A DNA stretch of 64,000 nucleotides. Origin: Nostoc sp. CHAB 5844 (GTDB lineage Bacteria; Cyanobacteriota; Cyanobacteriia; Cyanobacteriales; Nostocaceae). Location of the stretch: positions 87,685 to 151,684 of the forward strand of contig NZ_JAIVFW010000010.1 of the NCBI RefSeq assembly GCF_020829595.1, given 5' to 3'. Positions 42,653-50,295 of the stretch are shown one piece after another (the stretch's first letter is position 1; every line of letters starts with the position of its first letter). Position numbers and translations under genes: made by a program. The notes under the pieces were generated by a model. That model was not told the origin of the DNA. It ran no database searches and worked only from the letters and a program-made list of their open reading frames with translations.

Positions 42653-44164
42653 ATGAGAGAAATTCAAGCCCTGCGCCAAGCTTTGCAAAGTCGCAAAATG
42701 GGCGCTTTGTTATTGCTGGGTTTTGCATCAGGATTGCCTTTGTTCTTAACAAGTAGAACATTGCAACTGTGGATGCAAGATGCCAAGGTTGATATCGGCA
42801 AAATTACTTTATTTGGTTTGTTGGCTTTGCCATATTCTCTCAAATTTTTGTGGTCGCCTTTATTAGATAGGTTTGTACCGCCATTTTTGGGAGCGAGGCG
42901 AGGTTGGTTAATTATTACTCAAATTGGATTAGCGATCGCGATCGCCTTCTTAGCACTACAACAGCCTTCCCAAAGCGACCAAGTATTGCAAATTTTGGCC
43001 ATCAACTGTTTAATTATCACTTTTTTAAGTGCCACTCAAGACATTGCCGGAGATGCCTATCGCACGGACATCTTAAACCCACTGGAAGCGGAAGCAGGTG
43101 CATCTGTTTGGGTATTAGGTTATCGTGTTGCTTTGTTTGTCACCAGTTCCCTAGCCTTGGTATTAGCTGATCGCCTGCCGTGGAATGGCGTTTACTTACT
43201 TATGGCGGCTTTAATGGCAGGGAGTATACTTGTCACTTTATCCGCACCTAGAGAACCACAGATAACCAACAACCGAGAAACAGCACCTCTGTCTGTGAAA
43301 GATGTAATATTTGTGCTATTCATCACTGCGTTGGTAGCTGGATTACTCGGAGGAGTTTTTGTTGGCTTTATTGCTCTTTCCGTGTTTTATTGGCTATTGG
43401 CAGGTTTGATAGTAGCTTGGATTGTTTCATCATTATTATTGCCTGATGAGCTACTAGGTGAAGATAGAGAAAATCAAGCTCCGCAAAACTTACAAGAAGC
43501 AATTTTTCTGCCTTTTAAAGAATTTTTTCATCGCTTTGGGTTGGCTCAAGCTGGTGTAATTTTGATTTTCATCATCCTTTATAAACTGGGTGATTCTTTA
43601 GTAGGCATCACAGCTAATTTATTTTTGCGTGAAATTAACTTTACAAAAACTGAAATCGGCGCAATTCAAGCCGGGATAGGCTTTCTCGCTACGACTGTCG
43701 GTGTATTAGCTGGTGGTGTGATATTAACCAAAATTCACCTCAATCGCGGTTTGTGGATATTTGGCATCCTGCAATTATTGAGTAACTTGGGTTATTATGC
43801 TTTAGCCGTTGCTGGCAAAAATTACTCGCTATTAGTTTTGGCAGTAAATATCGAAAATTTTAGCGCCGGATTAGTAACAGTTGCTACCGTGGCATTTTTA
43901 ATGAACCTCTGCAATCACCGTTTTACAACCACTCAATTTGCTTTATTTTCTAGCTTGATGGCGATTAGTAGAGATGTTCTTTCAGCACCCGCAGGCGATT
44001 GGGCGAAAGCCACAGGCTGGCCTGCATTTTTCTTGTTAACCCTAGTAGCAGCCTTACCAGGATTGTTACTTTTACCTTTTGTTGCTCCCTGGAATCAAAA
44101 GCCAGTGGTAATATCTAGACCAGGACTTGAGGAAGAAGACGAGGATATATGGGAAGCCAAGTAA
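42653..44164 (+). CDS. AmpG-like MFS permease
   Basis: A 503-residue membrane protein with about twelve helices, started at ATG 42653 (MREIQALRQALQSRKMGALL); an upstream frame to 42578 adds unconserved residues. GFASGLPLFLTSRTLQLWMQ, PYSLKFLWSPLLDRF and SATQDIAGDAYRTDIL are the signatures of AmpG muropeptide permeases. AmpG imports anhydro-muropeptides for cell-wall recycling. It ends 16 bp inside the next gene. Homologues in cyanobacteria are broad, so muropeptide specificity is assumed from the motif only. Confidence 0.85.
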   Translation: MREIQALRQALQSRKMGALLLLGFASGLPLFLTSRTLQLWMQDAKVDIGKITLFGLLALPYSLKFLWSPLLDRFVPPFLGARRGWLIITQIGLAIAIAFLALQQPSQSDQVLQILAINCLIITFLSATQDIAGDAYRTDILNPLEAEAGASVWVLGYRVALFVTSSLALVLADRLPWNGVYLLMAALMAGSILVTLSAPREPQITNNRETAPLSVKDVIFVLFITALVAGLLGGVFVGFIALSVFYWLLAGLIVAWIVSSLLLPDELLGEDRENQAPQNLQEAIFLPFKEFFHRFGLAQAGVILIFIILYKLGDSLVGITANLFLREINFTKTEIGAIQAGIGFLATTVGVLAGGVILTKIHLNRGLWIFGILQLLSNLGYYALAVAGKNYSLLVLAVNIENFSAGLVTVATVAFLMNLCNHRFTTTQFALFSSLMAISRDVLSAPAGDWAKATGWPAFFLLTLVAALPGLLLLPFVAPWNQKPVVISRPGLEEEDEDIWEAK

Positions 44165-44553
44165 TTATTGTTATTGGTACATTTATTCTTTTACTTACAG
44201 GTTTGTTACTTGGCTATGTCCTCTCGCAGTTAGTGCTGGGATTCTTGACTTTTAATCTCTTTACTTTTTTTGGTACACTCAGCCTGATTTTAATTTTTGG
44301 CACACTTTACTACGTTTTATTTTGGCAGTTGCGTCGGGAACAGTCCCAAGTCATGCCAGAAAATATGTCCGCAACAGAGATTAACGATCGCATCACCGAC
44401 AATCAACTCAAAAACAAACTGATTGCTAAGTTAGATGGTGATATTGCCACAGCTGAGCGCTTAATTGAGCAGGCAAAGCAAAATTATCCAGGTATGCCAG
44501 AAAGTTGGTATTGCGAACGCGTCATCGATGATTTGGAACGCGATCGGCGTTAA
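44149..44553 (+). CDS. Small two-helix membrane protein with acidic C-terminus
   Basis: A 134-residue protein whose ATG at 44149 overlaps the end of the AmpG-like gene by 16 bp, so the two are probably translated together. Two membrane helices (VIIVIGTFILLLTGLLLGYV and LFTFFGTLSLILIFGTLYYV) are followed by a charged helical C-terminal domain (LIAKLDGDIATAERLIEQAK). No family is recognised. It might assist the transporter, but that is inference from the overlap alone. Confidence 0.65.
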   Translation: MGSQVIIVIGTFILLLTGLLLGYVLSQLVLGFLTFNLFTFFGTLSLILIFGTLYYVLFWQLRREQSQVMPENMSATEINDRITDNQLKNKLIAKLDGDIATAERLIEQAKQNYPGMPESWYCERVIDDLERDRR

Positions 44554-44629
44554 GGTTAAAGAATGGAGGCTAGAGACTAGGGATTTATATTTTTTACTCA
44601 GCACTCAGTTTCTTTCTTTTGCCCCTTTG

Positions 44630-44910
44630 GGTGACGCTCCTACGTCGCTAACGCTACGCTAACGCCACTTGACGACAGTTGCGCGACTGTCGGGAAACCC
44701 TTTCGGCAGTTCCTCTTGAGGGTTTCCCCCAAGACCGGACTGCCTCACCACGGCACTGTCTCCTTTATGCCGGGAAACCCGTCCACCCTTCGGGTTCAGC
44801 AGTCCCCCAGACGCTCGTTCGCGTAGCGTCTCCCTTTGGGAGAAGACTCGCTAACGCTGCGCTAACGACAGGAACCGCCAAGATGAGGGCTGCTTCACCG
44901 CAGTGGCTCA
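44630..44910. repeat. Mosaic of GC-rich dispersed repeats
   Basis: A 280-bp GC-rich stretch in the 388-bp gap before the small membrane-protein gene. It contains nested units such as GCTAACGCTACGCTAACG, GGCACTGTCTCC and TTTCGGCAG, several of which recur inside the element at 21783-22192. It has no coding capacity despite open frames on both strands, and no clean flanking duplication was found. Confidence 0.6.
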
Positions 44911-44941
44911 CTTTTAACTTTTAACTTTTGACTTACCGAAT

Positions 44942-45121
44942 ATGGCTATATTTCGTCAATACATCGCGCCTTTACTGGTTGTTTTAGTATTTATCGTTGC
45001 CCTAGTAGCAGTCAGCGCCCGCATCTTTTTACCATCCGATATGGCCGCACCTGCACCCATTGAAGAAACTGGGGTGATTGTGCCGACTACTGTTGGTGAT
45101 TTATTAACCTTTAGCAAATAA
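44942..45121 (+). CDS. Small single-pass membrane protein (59 residues)
   Basis: A 59-codon gene that ends two bases before the GTG start of the acetyltransferase gene. The product is MAIFRQYIAPLLVVLVFIVA followed by a short extracytoplasmic tail (VGDLLTFSK at the end). One hydrophobic segment spans residues 8-26. Tight spacing and an intact frame free of repeat material support a real gene co-transcribed with rimI-like sequence. Function is unknown. Confidence 0.6.
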   Translation: MAIFRQYIAPLLVVLVFIVALVAVSARIFLPSDMAAPAPIEETGVIVPTTVGDLLTFSK

Positions 45122-45122
45122 A

Positions 45123-45680
45123 GTGTCTGAGCAACTACTACCAGGGTACTTGATTCGTCCCGGCTCAACATTAGAGCGATCGCTCCTAGTCAAGTTCATG
45201 CAACGCACTTACCAGGAGCGATTTCCACAGCAAGATTTTGCCCATCTAGCACGCACAGTTGAGCAATATTTATCAAAAGATACGCCCTTGTGGTGGGTGG
45301 ATGTCGAGGAGGCAGGGGAGACGAGGAGCAGGGAGCAGAGGGGAGGAACTTACAATACCTCTTCCCCCTTGCCCCCTGCCCCCTGCCCCGTTTCCTCTTC
45401 TCCCGTTGCTTGTCTGTGGGTTGGGAATGCCATAGATCAAGTTAGTGGCGATCGCCATGCCCACATTTTTCTGCTTTACGTCGTCCCAGAACATCGGCGG
45501 CGGGGTATTGGTAAAGCTTTGATGCAGTATGTAGAAAACTGGGCAATGAAAAGAGGCGATCGGCAAATTGGCTTACAAGTCTTTCAATCCAACCAACCTG
45601 CCTTAAATCTCTACAACCAGCTGGGTTATCAAACTCAATCCCTGTGGATGCTGAAAGAACTTTCTATTAAGAGTCAATAG
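45123..45680 (+). CDS. GNAT acetyltransferase, RimI-like
   Basis: A 185-residue acetyltransferase starting at GTG 45123. The GNAT acetyl-CoA loop is clear: IFLLYVVPEHRRRGIGKALM, then NQPALNLYNQLGYQ. Residues 60-97 are an in-frame insertion of intergenic repeat sequence (EEAGETRSREQRGG, then SSPLPPAPCPVSSSPVA) between the first strands of the fold. The N- and C-terminal parts match each other as one domain otherwise. It may acetylate ribosomal or other N-termini; RimI identity is not certain. Confidence 0.75.
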   Translation: MSEQLLPGYLIRPGSTLERSLLVKFMQRTYQERFPQQDFAHLARTVEQYLSKDTPLWWVDVEEAGETRSREQRGGTYNTSSPLPPAPCPVSSSPVACLWVGNAIDQVSGDRHAHIFLLYVVPEHRRRGIGKALMQYVENWAMKRGDRQIGLQVFQSNQPALNLYNQLGYQTQSLWMLKELSIKSQ

Positions 45681-45838
45681 TCAATGGTCAATGGTCATTT
45701 GTTTTTCGCCCTACTGTCTTAGTACAATCAGGTCATCTCGTTGGGAATACCAATTTTCAAAATGATTGCCACAGATGGATTGAGATCACCCAGGCGCAGA
45801 CAGCAATTCTCAATCCAAAATTTAAAATCTAAAATTGT

Positions 45839-46048
45839 ATGGCTAGAAGCATTGCGATCGCCGAAGAATTCACTACATTTCATCAAGTCGAAGAAAAACT
45901 AGGCTTGAGTCTGAGCGAAGATAGCCAGTTTTTCTTCGACTTGATGGTTGAGTTACCTGCTTTGAGCGAAGCAGAACGGAATTTCAGATGTCTTGGCAAC
46001 GCGATCGCAGTATCGCAACAATTTGTTTGCTGTGCTAAAAACTCTTAA
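45839..46048 (+). pseudogene. N-terminal fragment of a nuclease-like (type I R-like) gene
   Basis: Codons 1-48 (MARSIAIAEEFTTFHQVEEK, then SEDSQFFFDLMVELPALSEAERN) resemble the N-terminal segment of cyanobacterial PD-(D/E)XK proteins that are labelled restriction subunit R-like. The frame then leaves any conserved sequence and stops at 46048. Only the start of the gene survives, next to the nested MITE cluster at 46101-46458, so rearrangement there probably truncated it. Confidence 0.5.
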
Positions 46049-46100
46049 AATACTTGGGACAGTTAGCAATCAGTCAATAATCATTAGTCAATGGTCAATA

Positions 46101-46458
46101 TAGGAGTCCGATTTGATTTCTGAAAAAATCTAAGTATATGTAGTAGCGTGTCAAGCCTTAAATGTTGCAAAAAAATTGTAGGTTGGGTTGAGGAACGAAA
46201 CCCAACACCCGTATCCATGTTGGGTTTCACTCCGTTCAACCCAACCTACAGCTAATACAATATTTTAGCCTTGACACGCCAGTAGTGGACTGACAAGGCT
46301 AAAATGATGCAAAAAAATGTAGGTTGGGTTTGCTTAAGTCAACCCAACATGAATCTTGGTGTTGGGTTTCGCTGATGCTCAACTCAACCTACAGCTAATG
46401 CACTAAATTAGTCCGGTCACGCTACTACGTATATTTCAAAAATCAAATAAGAGTCCTA
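46101..46458. mobile_element. Outer MITE with long terminal inverted repeats and TA flanks
   Basis: TAGGAGTCCGATTTGATTTC (first 20 of 25 bases, 46101-46125) and TCAAATAAGAGTCCTA near 46443-46458 form imperfect inverted ends (21 of 25 matching overall) with TA next to both outer ends. This end sequence is a familiar IS630/Tc1-like repeat motif in cyanobacteria. Another element at 46140-46428 has inserted inside it. It lies immediately upstream of the metal permease gene, whose start is at 46480. Confidence 0.65.
46140..46428. mobile_element. Inner nested MITE with two tandem internal palindromes
   Basis: GTAGTAGCGTGTC (46140-46152) and GTCACGCTACTAC (46416-46428) are inverted ends with one mismatch. 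GTATAT lies directly outside both ends (46134-46139 and 46429-46434), a candidate 6-bp target duplication. Inside are two units built on GTAGGTTGGGTT...AACCCAACCTACAG (about 46178-46251 and 46319-46394), joined by a mirrored TAAAATGATGC-like spacer. The structure suggests duplication of a small palindromic unit within one insertion. Confidence 0.65.
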
Positions 46459-46479
46459 TACAAGCTTTTCAGTATTAAT

Positions 46480-47337
46480 ATGAATTACCAAATTGCAGAG
46501 TTAGCCATTGCTAGTAGTCAAGATTTGGTGAGTTTATTACAATTCCCCTTTATGCAACGAGCGCTGATTGGTGCTGTGTTAATGGGGATACTTGGAGGAT
46601 TACTTGGCAGCTTTGTTACCTTGCGACAATTATCGTTTTTTAGCCATGCTGTTGGTCATGCGGCATTAGTCGGTGTAGCCTTGGGTGTGCTGCTACAGTT
46701 AAATCCAACTTGGATGCTGTTGCCCTTTACCTTAGTTTTTGGTGTTATCGTGCTTTACTTCGTAGACAAAACCGATTTAGGCAGCGATAGCGTACTCAGT
46801 ATAGTTCTTTCCGGGGCATTAGCGATCGGTGTAATTCTTTCTAGCTGGATTCAGGGATATCGCGGTAACTTAATGGCAGTGCTTTTTGGCGATATTCTCG
46901 CTATTGACACCACAGATTTAGTTTTAACGCTGCTGGTGCTTGTAGGAGGCACTATATTTTTATTATCGACTCTGCGCCAGCAAATTTTGCTGACCTTGAA
47001 TCCTGATGTCGCCAAAGTTCAAGGCATTCCGGTGGAATTATATCGTTATGGATTTGTGGTTTTGCTTTCACTAGCTGTTGCCGTGGCGATTAAAGCCGTT
47101 GGAGTTTTACTTGTTAACGCCTTTTTGGTTATACCCGCTGCTACAGCCAAACTGATAAGTCAGCAGTTTAGCCGTTTTCTGTTGATGTCCGTAGTAGTTG
47201 GCTCTATTAGCAGCATTGCAGGCATTCTTGTGTCAGGTATTTTCAACCTCGCTTCTGGCCCCAGTATTGTGCTTGTCCAGTTTCTGCTCTTTATAATTGT
47301 TTTTATTGTGATCAAGCTGGCGTGGAAAACAGCATAA
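46480..47337 (+). CDS. Metal ABC transporter permease (ZnuB/MntB-type)
   Basis: A 285-residue ABC-3 family permease with eight or so membrane helices. LGSFVTLRQLSFFSHAVGHA near residue 50, LSGALAIGVILSSWI and VGVLLVNAFLVIPAATAKLI define the ZnuB/MntB/TroC group. It would import zinc or manganese with a solute-binding protein and ATPase, but neither partner gene is near; the upstream side is repeat sequence. It is therefore either an orphan copy or cut off from its operon by the MITE insertions. tRNA-Phe follows. Confidence 0.85.
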   Translation: MNYQIAELAIASSQDLVSLLQFPFMQRALIGAVLMGILGGLLGSFVTLRQLSFFSHAVGHAALVGVALGVLLQLNPTWMLLPFTLVFGVIVLYFVDKTDLGSDSVLSIVLSGALAIGVILSSWIQGYRGNLMAVLFGDILAIDTTDLVLTLLVLVGGTIFLLSTLRQQILLTLNPDVAKVQGIPVELYRYGFVVLLSLAVAVAIKAVGVLLVNAFLVIPAATAKLISQQFSRFLLMSVVVGSISSIAGILVSGIFNLASGPSIVLVQFLLFIIVFIVIKLAWKTA

Positions 47338-47411
47338 CTTTTTTAAATAACCCTTGCGGAATTCTTTTTTGTTTGCTACATTTATAAATCGTGGCGCAAA
47401 ACAAAGCTCGC

Positions 47412-47484
<73 letters not shown>

Positions 47485-47491
47485 TACAACA

Positions 47492-47530
47492 CAACCCTGC
47501 ATCTTACAACTAGATGCGGGGTTGATTTTT
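47492..47530 (+). terminator. Intrinsic terminator of tRNA-Phe
   Basis: CAACCCTGCATCT (47492-47504) pairs with AGATGCGGGGTTG (47512-47524) over 13 positions with one T-G wobble, and is followed by ATTTTT. This is a strong rho-independent terminator just after the tRNA. Confidence 0.88.
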
Positions 47531-47783
47531 ACATCTGACTACAATTCGCCTAATTTCTGGACTTGAGTTTACTCAATCAAGCTTTTAATCATAACTTTGG
47601 CTAATCTTTTAACCCATATTCCGCAAGTATAGCAATAACCAAGAGAGTTAGAACATGGTGAAATCCTTTGTAGAGGCTATTGATCAAAGCGATCGCGCTA
47701 CAGCACCATGAAAACTAAAAACTCAGTGAAATCAACAGCCTTGTGCTACTAACACAGTGCTTTTCAATGATTTGGTGAGTGTT

Positions 47784-48038
47784 TTACTCTTGGTCTTGCC
47801 GTTCTAATCGCTCCCAAATACGGCGGTTTTCGGTTTGCAGTCCTCGGATGTCAGATTGCATCTGTCTAATTTCATCAACTATTACCTCAAAGTTTTGTTG
47901 ATGAATTTGAACGGTTTGCAACAGAGCTTCAGCTGTCGCTCTCAGTTCTACAATGGAGGTTCTCAGTTCGGCATTTACTTCTAACTGCCTGTCTAAAGCG
48001 GCTTCAATTCTGTCTAGTCTGTCTGGTTGATTGGTCAT
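47784..48038 (-). CDS. Small coiled-coil protein
   Basis: An 84-residue protein consisting almost entirely of a heptad-repeat helix (RLDRIEAALDRQLEVNAELR, then EVIVDEIRQMQSDIRGLQTE). Such short coiled-coil proteins are abundant in filamentous cyanobacteria, often of uncertain function. No signal or membrane segment is seen. It sits alone between tRNA-Phe and the antiporter gene on the opposite strand. Confidence 0.65.
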   Translation of the reverse strand: MTNQPDRLDRIEAALDRQLEVNAELRTSIVELRATAEALLQTVQIHQQNFEVIVDEIRQMQSDIRGLQTENRRIWERLERQDQE

Positions 48039-48219
48039 GTGCGTGTCTTACTCTTGAGATTGTGGTCTATTCAATTGCAAATGGCTATAAGTGCTAGTCA
48101 GCCTGTGAAACAGCAAGTCTCGTTCATGAATTTAAAATGCTTGGGCTACATTGCTTGCAATTAACAGCGAGTATTGTCACAAAAGAGTAAAAATAAAGAG
48201 AAGGATTTTTGCGGAGACC

Positions 48220-49599
48220 ATGCAGTTTTTAGTTGGAATCAACTTCTCTTTTCCTCTGTTAGCCACTAACACAACAGGAGCAGCAGACGGCTCTATGGTA
48301 GTAGCAGCAGTCCTACTGAGTTTAGTGATAGTTTACCTCGCCAGCAAAGTAGGCGGGGAAATATCCATCCGAGTGGGCTTACCACCTGTCCTAGGTGAAC
48401 TCGTGGGTGGTGTATTTGTCGGCATTTCTGTCATGCATCTGTTGGTATTTCCTGGAGGCGGTGTAGACAGTTCTAGTTCTTTGATCATCACATTTCTCCA
48501 AACTACTGCCGGCCTCAGCCCAGAGGCAGCCCCACAGGTATTTGCAGCTCAATCAGAAGTGATTACTGTGTTATCAGAATTGGGCGTAATCATTCTGTTG
48601 TTTGAGATTGGCTTGGAGTCTAACTTAAAAGATTTAATGGCAGTTGGTATCCAAGCTACTGTTGTGGCAGTGGTGGGGGTGGCAGTACCCTTTGCTGCTG
48701 GTACCGTAGGTTTGATGACTTTATTTGGTATCAGTGCTGTGCCAGCAATTTTTGCAGGTGCAGCTTTGACAGCTACAAGTATTGGGATTACATCTAAAGT
48801 ATTGGCAGAAATTGGCAAGCTCAATTCAAAAGAAGGGCAGATTATTCTCGGTGCGGCGGTGATTGATGACATACTGGGAATTATTGTGTTAGCGGTAGTT
48901 GCCAGCCTCGCTAAAGATGGTGCAGTCGATGTAGGTAAAGTCATTTACTTAATTATCAGCGCTACAGCATTTCTTTTAGGTGCGATCGCTCTGGGTAAAG
49001 TGTTCAATAATAGCTTTGTAGTGATCGCTGATAATCTGAAAACACGCGGTGAGTTAGTCATTCCCGCCTTGATCTTCGCCTTTGTGATGGCATATTTGGC
49101 CGCTGTGATTCAACTAGAAGCAATTTTGGGAGCTTTTGCCGCTGGCTTAGTCCTCGAAGAAACTGATAAGCGCAAAGAACTGCAAAAGCAAGTTATTCCC
49201 ATTGCCGATATACTAGTGCCAATTTTCTTTGTCACAGTTGGTGCAAAAACTGATCTAGGAGTGCTAAACCCTGCCATTCCCAGCAATCGGGAAGGTTTAA
49301 TTATGGCTACTTTCCTGATTACAGTAGCCATAATTGGTAAAGTGATTACAGGTTTGAGCGTATTTGGTCAACCCCAAATCAATCGTTTAGCGATCGGTGT
49401 GGGTATGATTCCTAGGGGTGAGGTGGGATTAGTATTTGCTGGTGTCGGCGCTGCCAGCGGCGTTCTCTCAAAACCATTGGGAGCGGCAATTATCATGATG
49501 GTTATCCTCACCACCTTTTTAGCTCCACCTTTGTTACGTTTCGTATTTCCAGATTCTAACAAAGTGGCAACAGACTCTGAGCAGTTAATTAAAGATTAA
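48220..49599 (+). CDS. Cation/proton antiporter (CPA2, NapA/KefB-like)
   Basis: A 459-residue membrane protein with about twelve helices, started at ATG 48220 preceded by GCGGAG; a longer frame to 48151 adds unconserved residues. IRVGLPPVLGELVGGVFVGI, GVIILLFEIGLESNL and GAALTATSIGITSKVL are core CPA2 motifs; AAVIDDILGIIVLA holds the two adjacent aspartates typical of electrogenic Na+/H+ antiporters. MIPRGEVGLVFAGVG ends the core. There is no cytoplasmic TrkA domain. It probably exchanges Na+ or K+ for H+; ion choice is unproven. Confidence 0.88.
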   Translation: MQFLVGINFSFPLLATNTTGAADGSMVVAAVLLSLVIVYLASKVGGEISIRVGLPPVLGELVGGVFVGISVMHLLVFPGGGVDSSSSLIITFLQTTAGLSPEAAPQVFAAQSEVITVLSELGVIILLFEIGLESNLKDLMAVGIQATVVAVVGVAVPFAAGTVGLMTLFGISAVPAIFAGAALTATSIGITSKVLAEIGKLNSKEGQIILGAAVIDDILGIIVLAVVASLAKDGAVDVGKVIYLIISATAFLLGAIALGKVFNNSFVVIADNLKTRGELVIPALIFAFVMAYLAAVIQLEAILGAFAAGLVLEETDKRKELQKQVIPIADILVPIFFVTVGAKTDLGVLNPAIPSNREGLIMATFLITVAIIGKVITGLSVFGQPQINRLAIGVGMIPRGEVGLVFAGVGAASGVLSKPLGAAIIMMVILTTFLAPPLLRFVFPDSNKVATDSEQLIKD

Positions 49600-49617
49600 G
49601 CATGAGGGACTGGGGAC

Positions 49618-49710
49618 TAGTACAATAAGGCAAAAGTAAAAAGTAAAAATACTTATACCGCGAGCTTTTTATCTATCTGCGATCGCCGGTTTATTTTAGC
49701 CTTGGACTAG
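49618..49710. mobile_element. Second copy of the TAGTACAA element
   Basis: TAGTACAA at 49618-49625 opens a 93-bp segment that matches the 19403-19497 element (minus strand): GGCAAAAGTAAAAAGTAA, ATACTTATA and CTTTTTA are shared, then the right end has diverged to TTGGACTAG instead of TTGTACTAG. It stands in the 696-bp gap downstream of the antiporter gene. The element is probably older than the copy at 19403 because one end has decayed. Confidence 0.6.
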
Positions 49711-50295
49711 GAAGAATAAAGGTTGAAATGAAATTGTCTACTTCATCCCTTCTTCTTCCCCAATCCCTTAATTAAAGGAAACTTCTCTGTCTCTATCTTC
49801 GTCCTTTGATAACGTTGTTTATTTGCCATTCTGACTACTGATTATTAGCATTGGGAAGTAATTTGTTGCCAATCTTACCTGATTACTAATCCTCACTTAA
49901 ATATGTTCATAGGAATTAAAAATTAGTAATTGTAAATATTGCAACATCAGTTAAAACTAGTTGAAATTTGTTACTTAGAAAATTGCTTGCTCACCAACAA
50001 AAAACTCGAAATCAATTTATAACTGAGTCAAAAATTAACGATGATTGACTGAACCCAGCTAATTCTGGTTATATTTGTGTTGCCTCTAACGCTATGTAAA
50101 CTAAAGTTTTATGCCTGAATAGTACAGCAACATCAAAACTCAAGACTATGTAAGCAGTTTGCAATTTACACCATTAATTGTTTCTTTAACCCCAAAAAAA
50201 GTCAAATCTCAAAATTATATGGTGACAGTAGCACAACTTACCCAGATATTTGAGATATTGACAGATCCCATGAATGCGAATCAGGAGAAAGGATT
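49711..50295. other. AT-rich leader region upstream of amiC1
   Basis: Five hundred and eighty-five bases without a gene. A short open frame of nine codons (MNANQEKGL) starts at ATG 50271 and ends at a TGA overlapping the GTG of amiC1, a possible leader peptide. The AGGAGAAAG ribosome site lies within it. A GTA-N8-TAC half-palindrome (50228-50241) resembles an NtcA site but has no suitably spaced -10 box. I found no other gene. Confidence 0.4.

Noticed and set aside
50228..50241. GTA-N8-TAC upstream of amiC1 as an NtcA site
   Set aside because: No TAN3T -10 box sits about 22 bp downstream, and the leader starts too close; a half-match is expected by chance.
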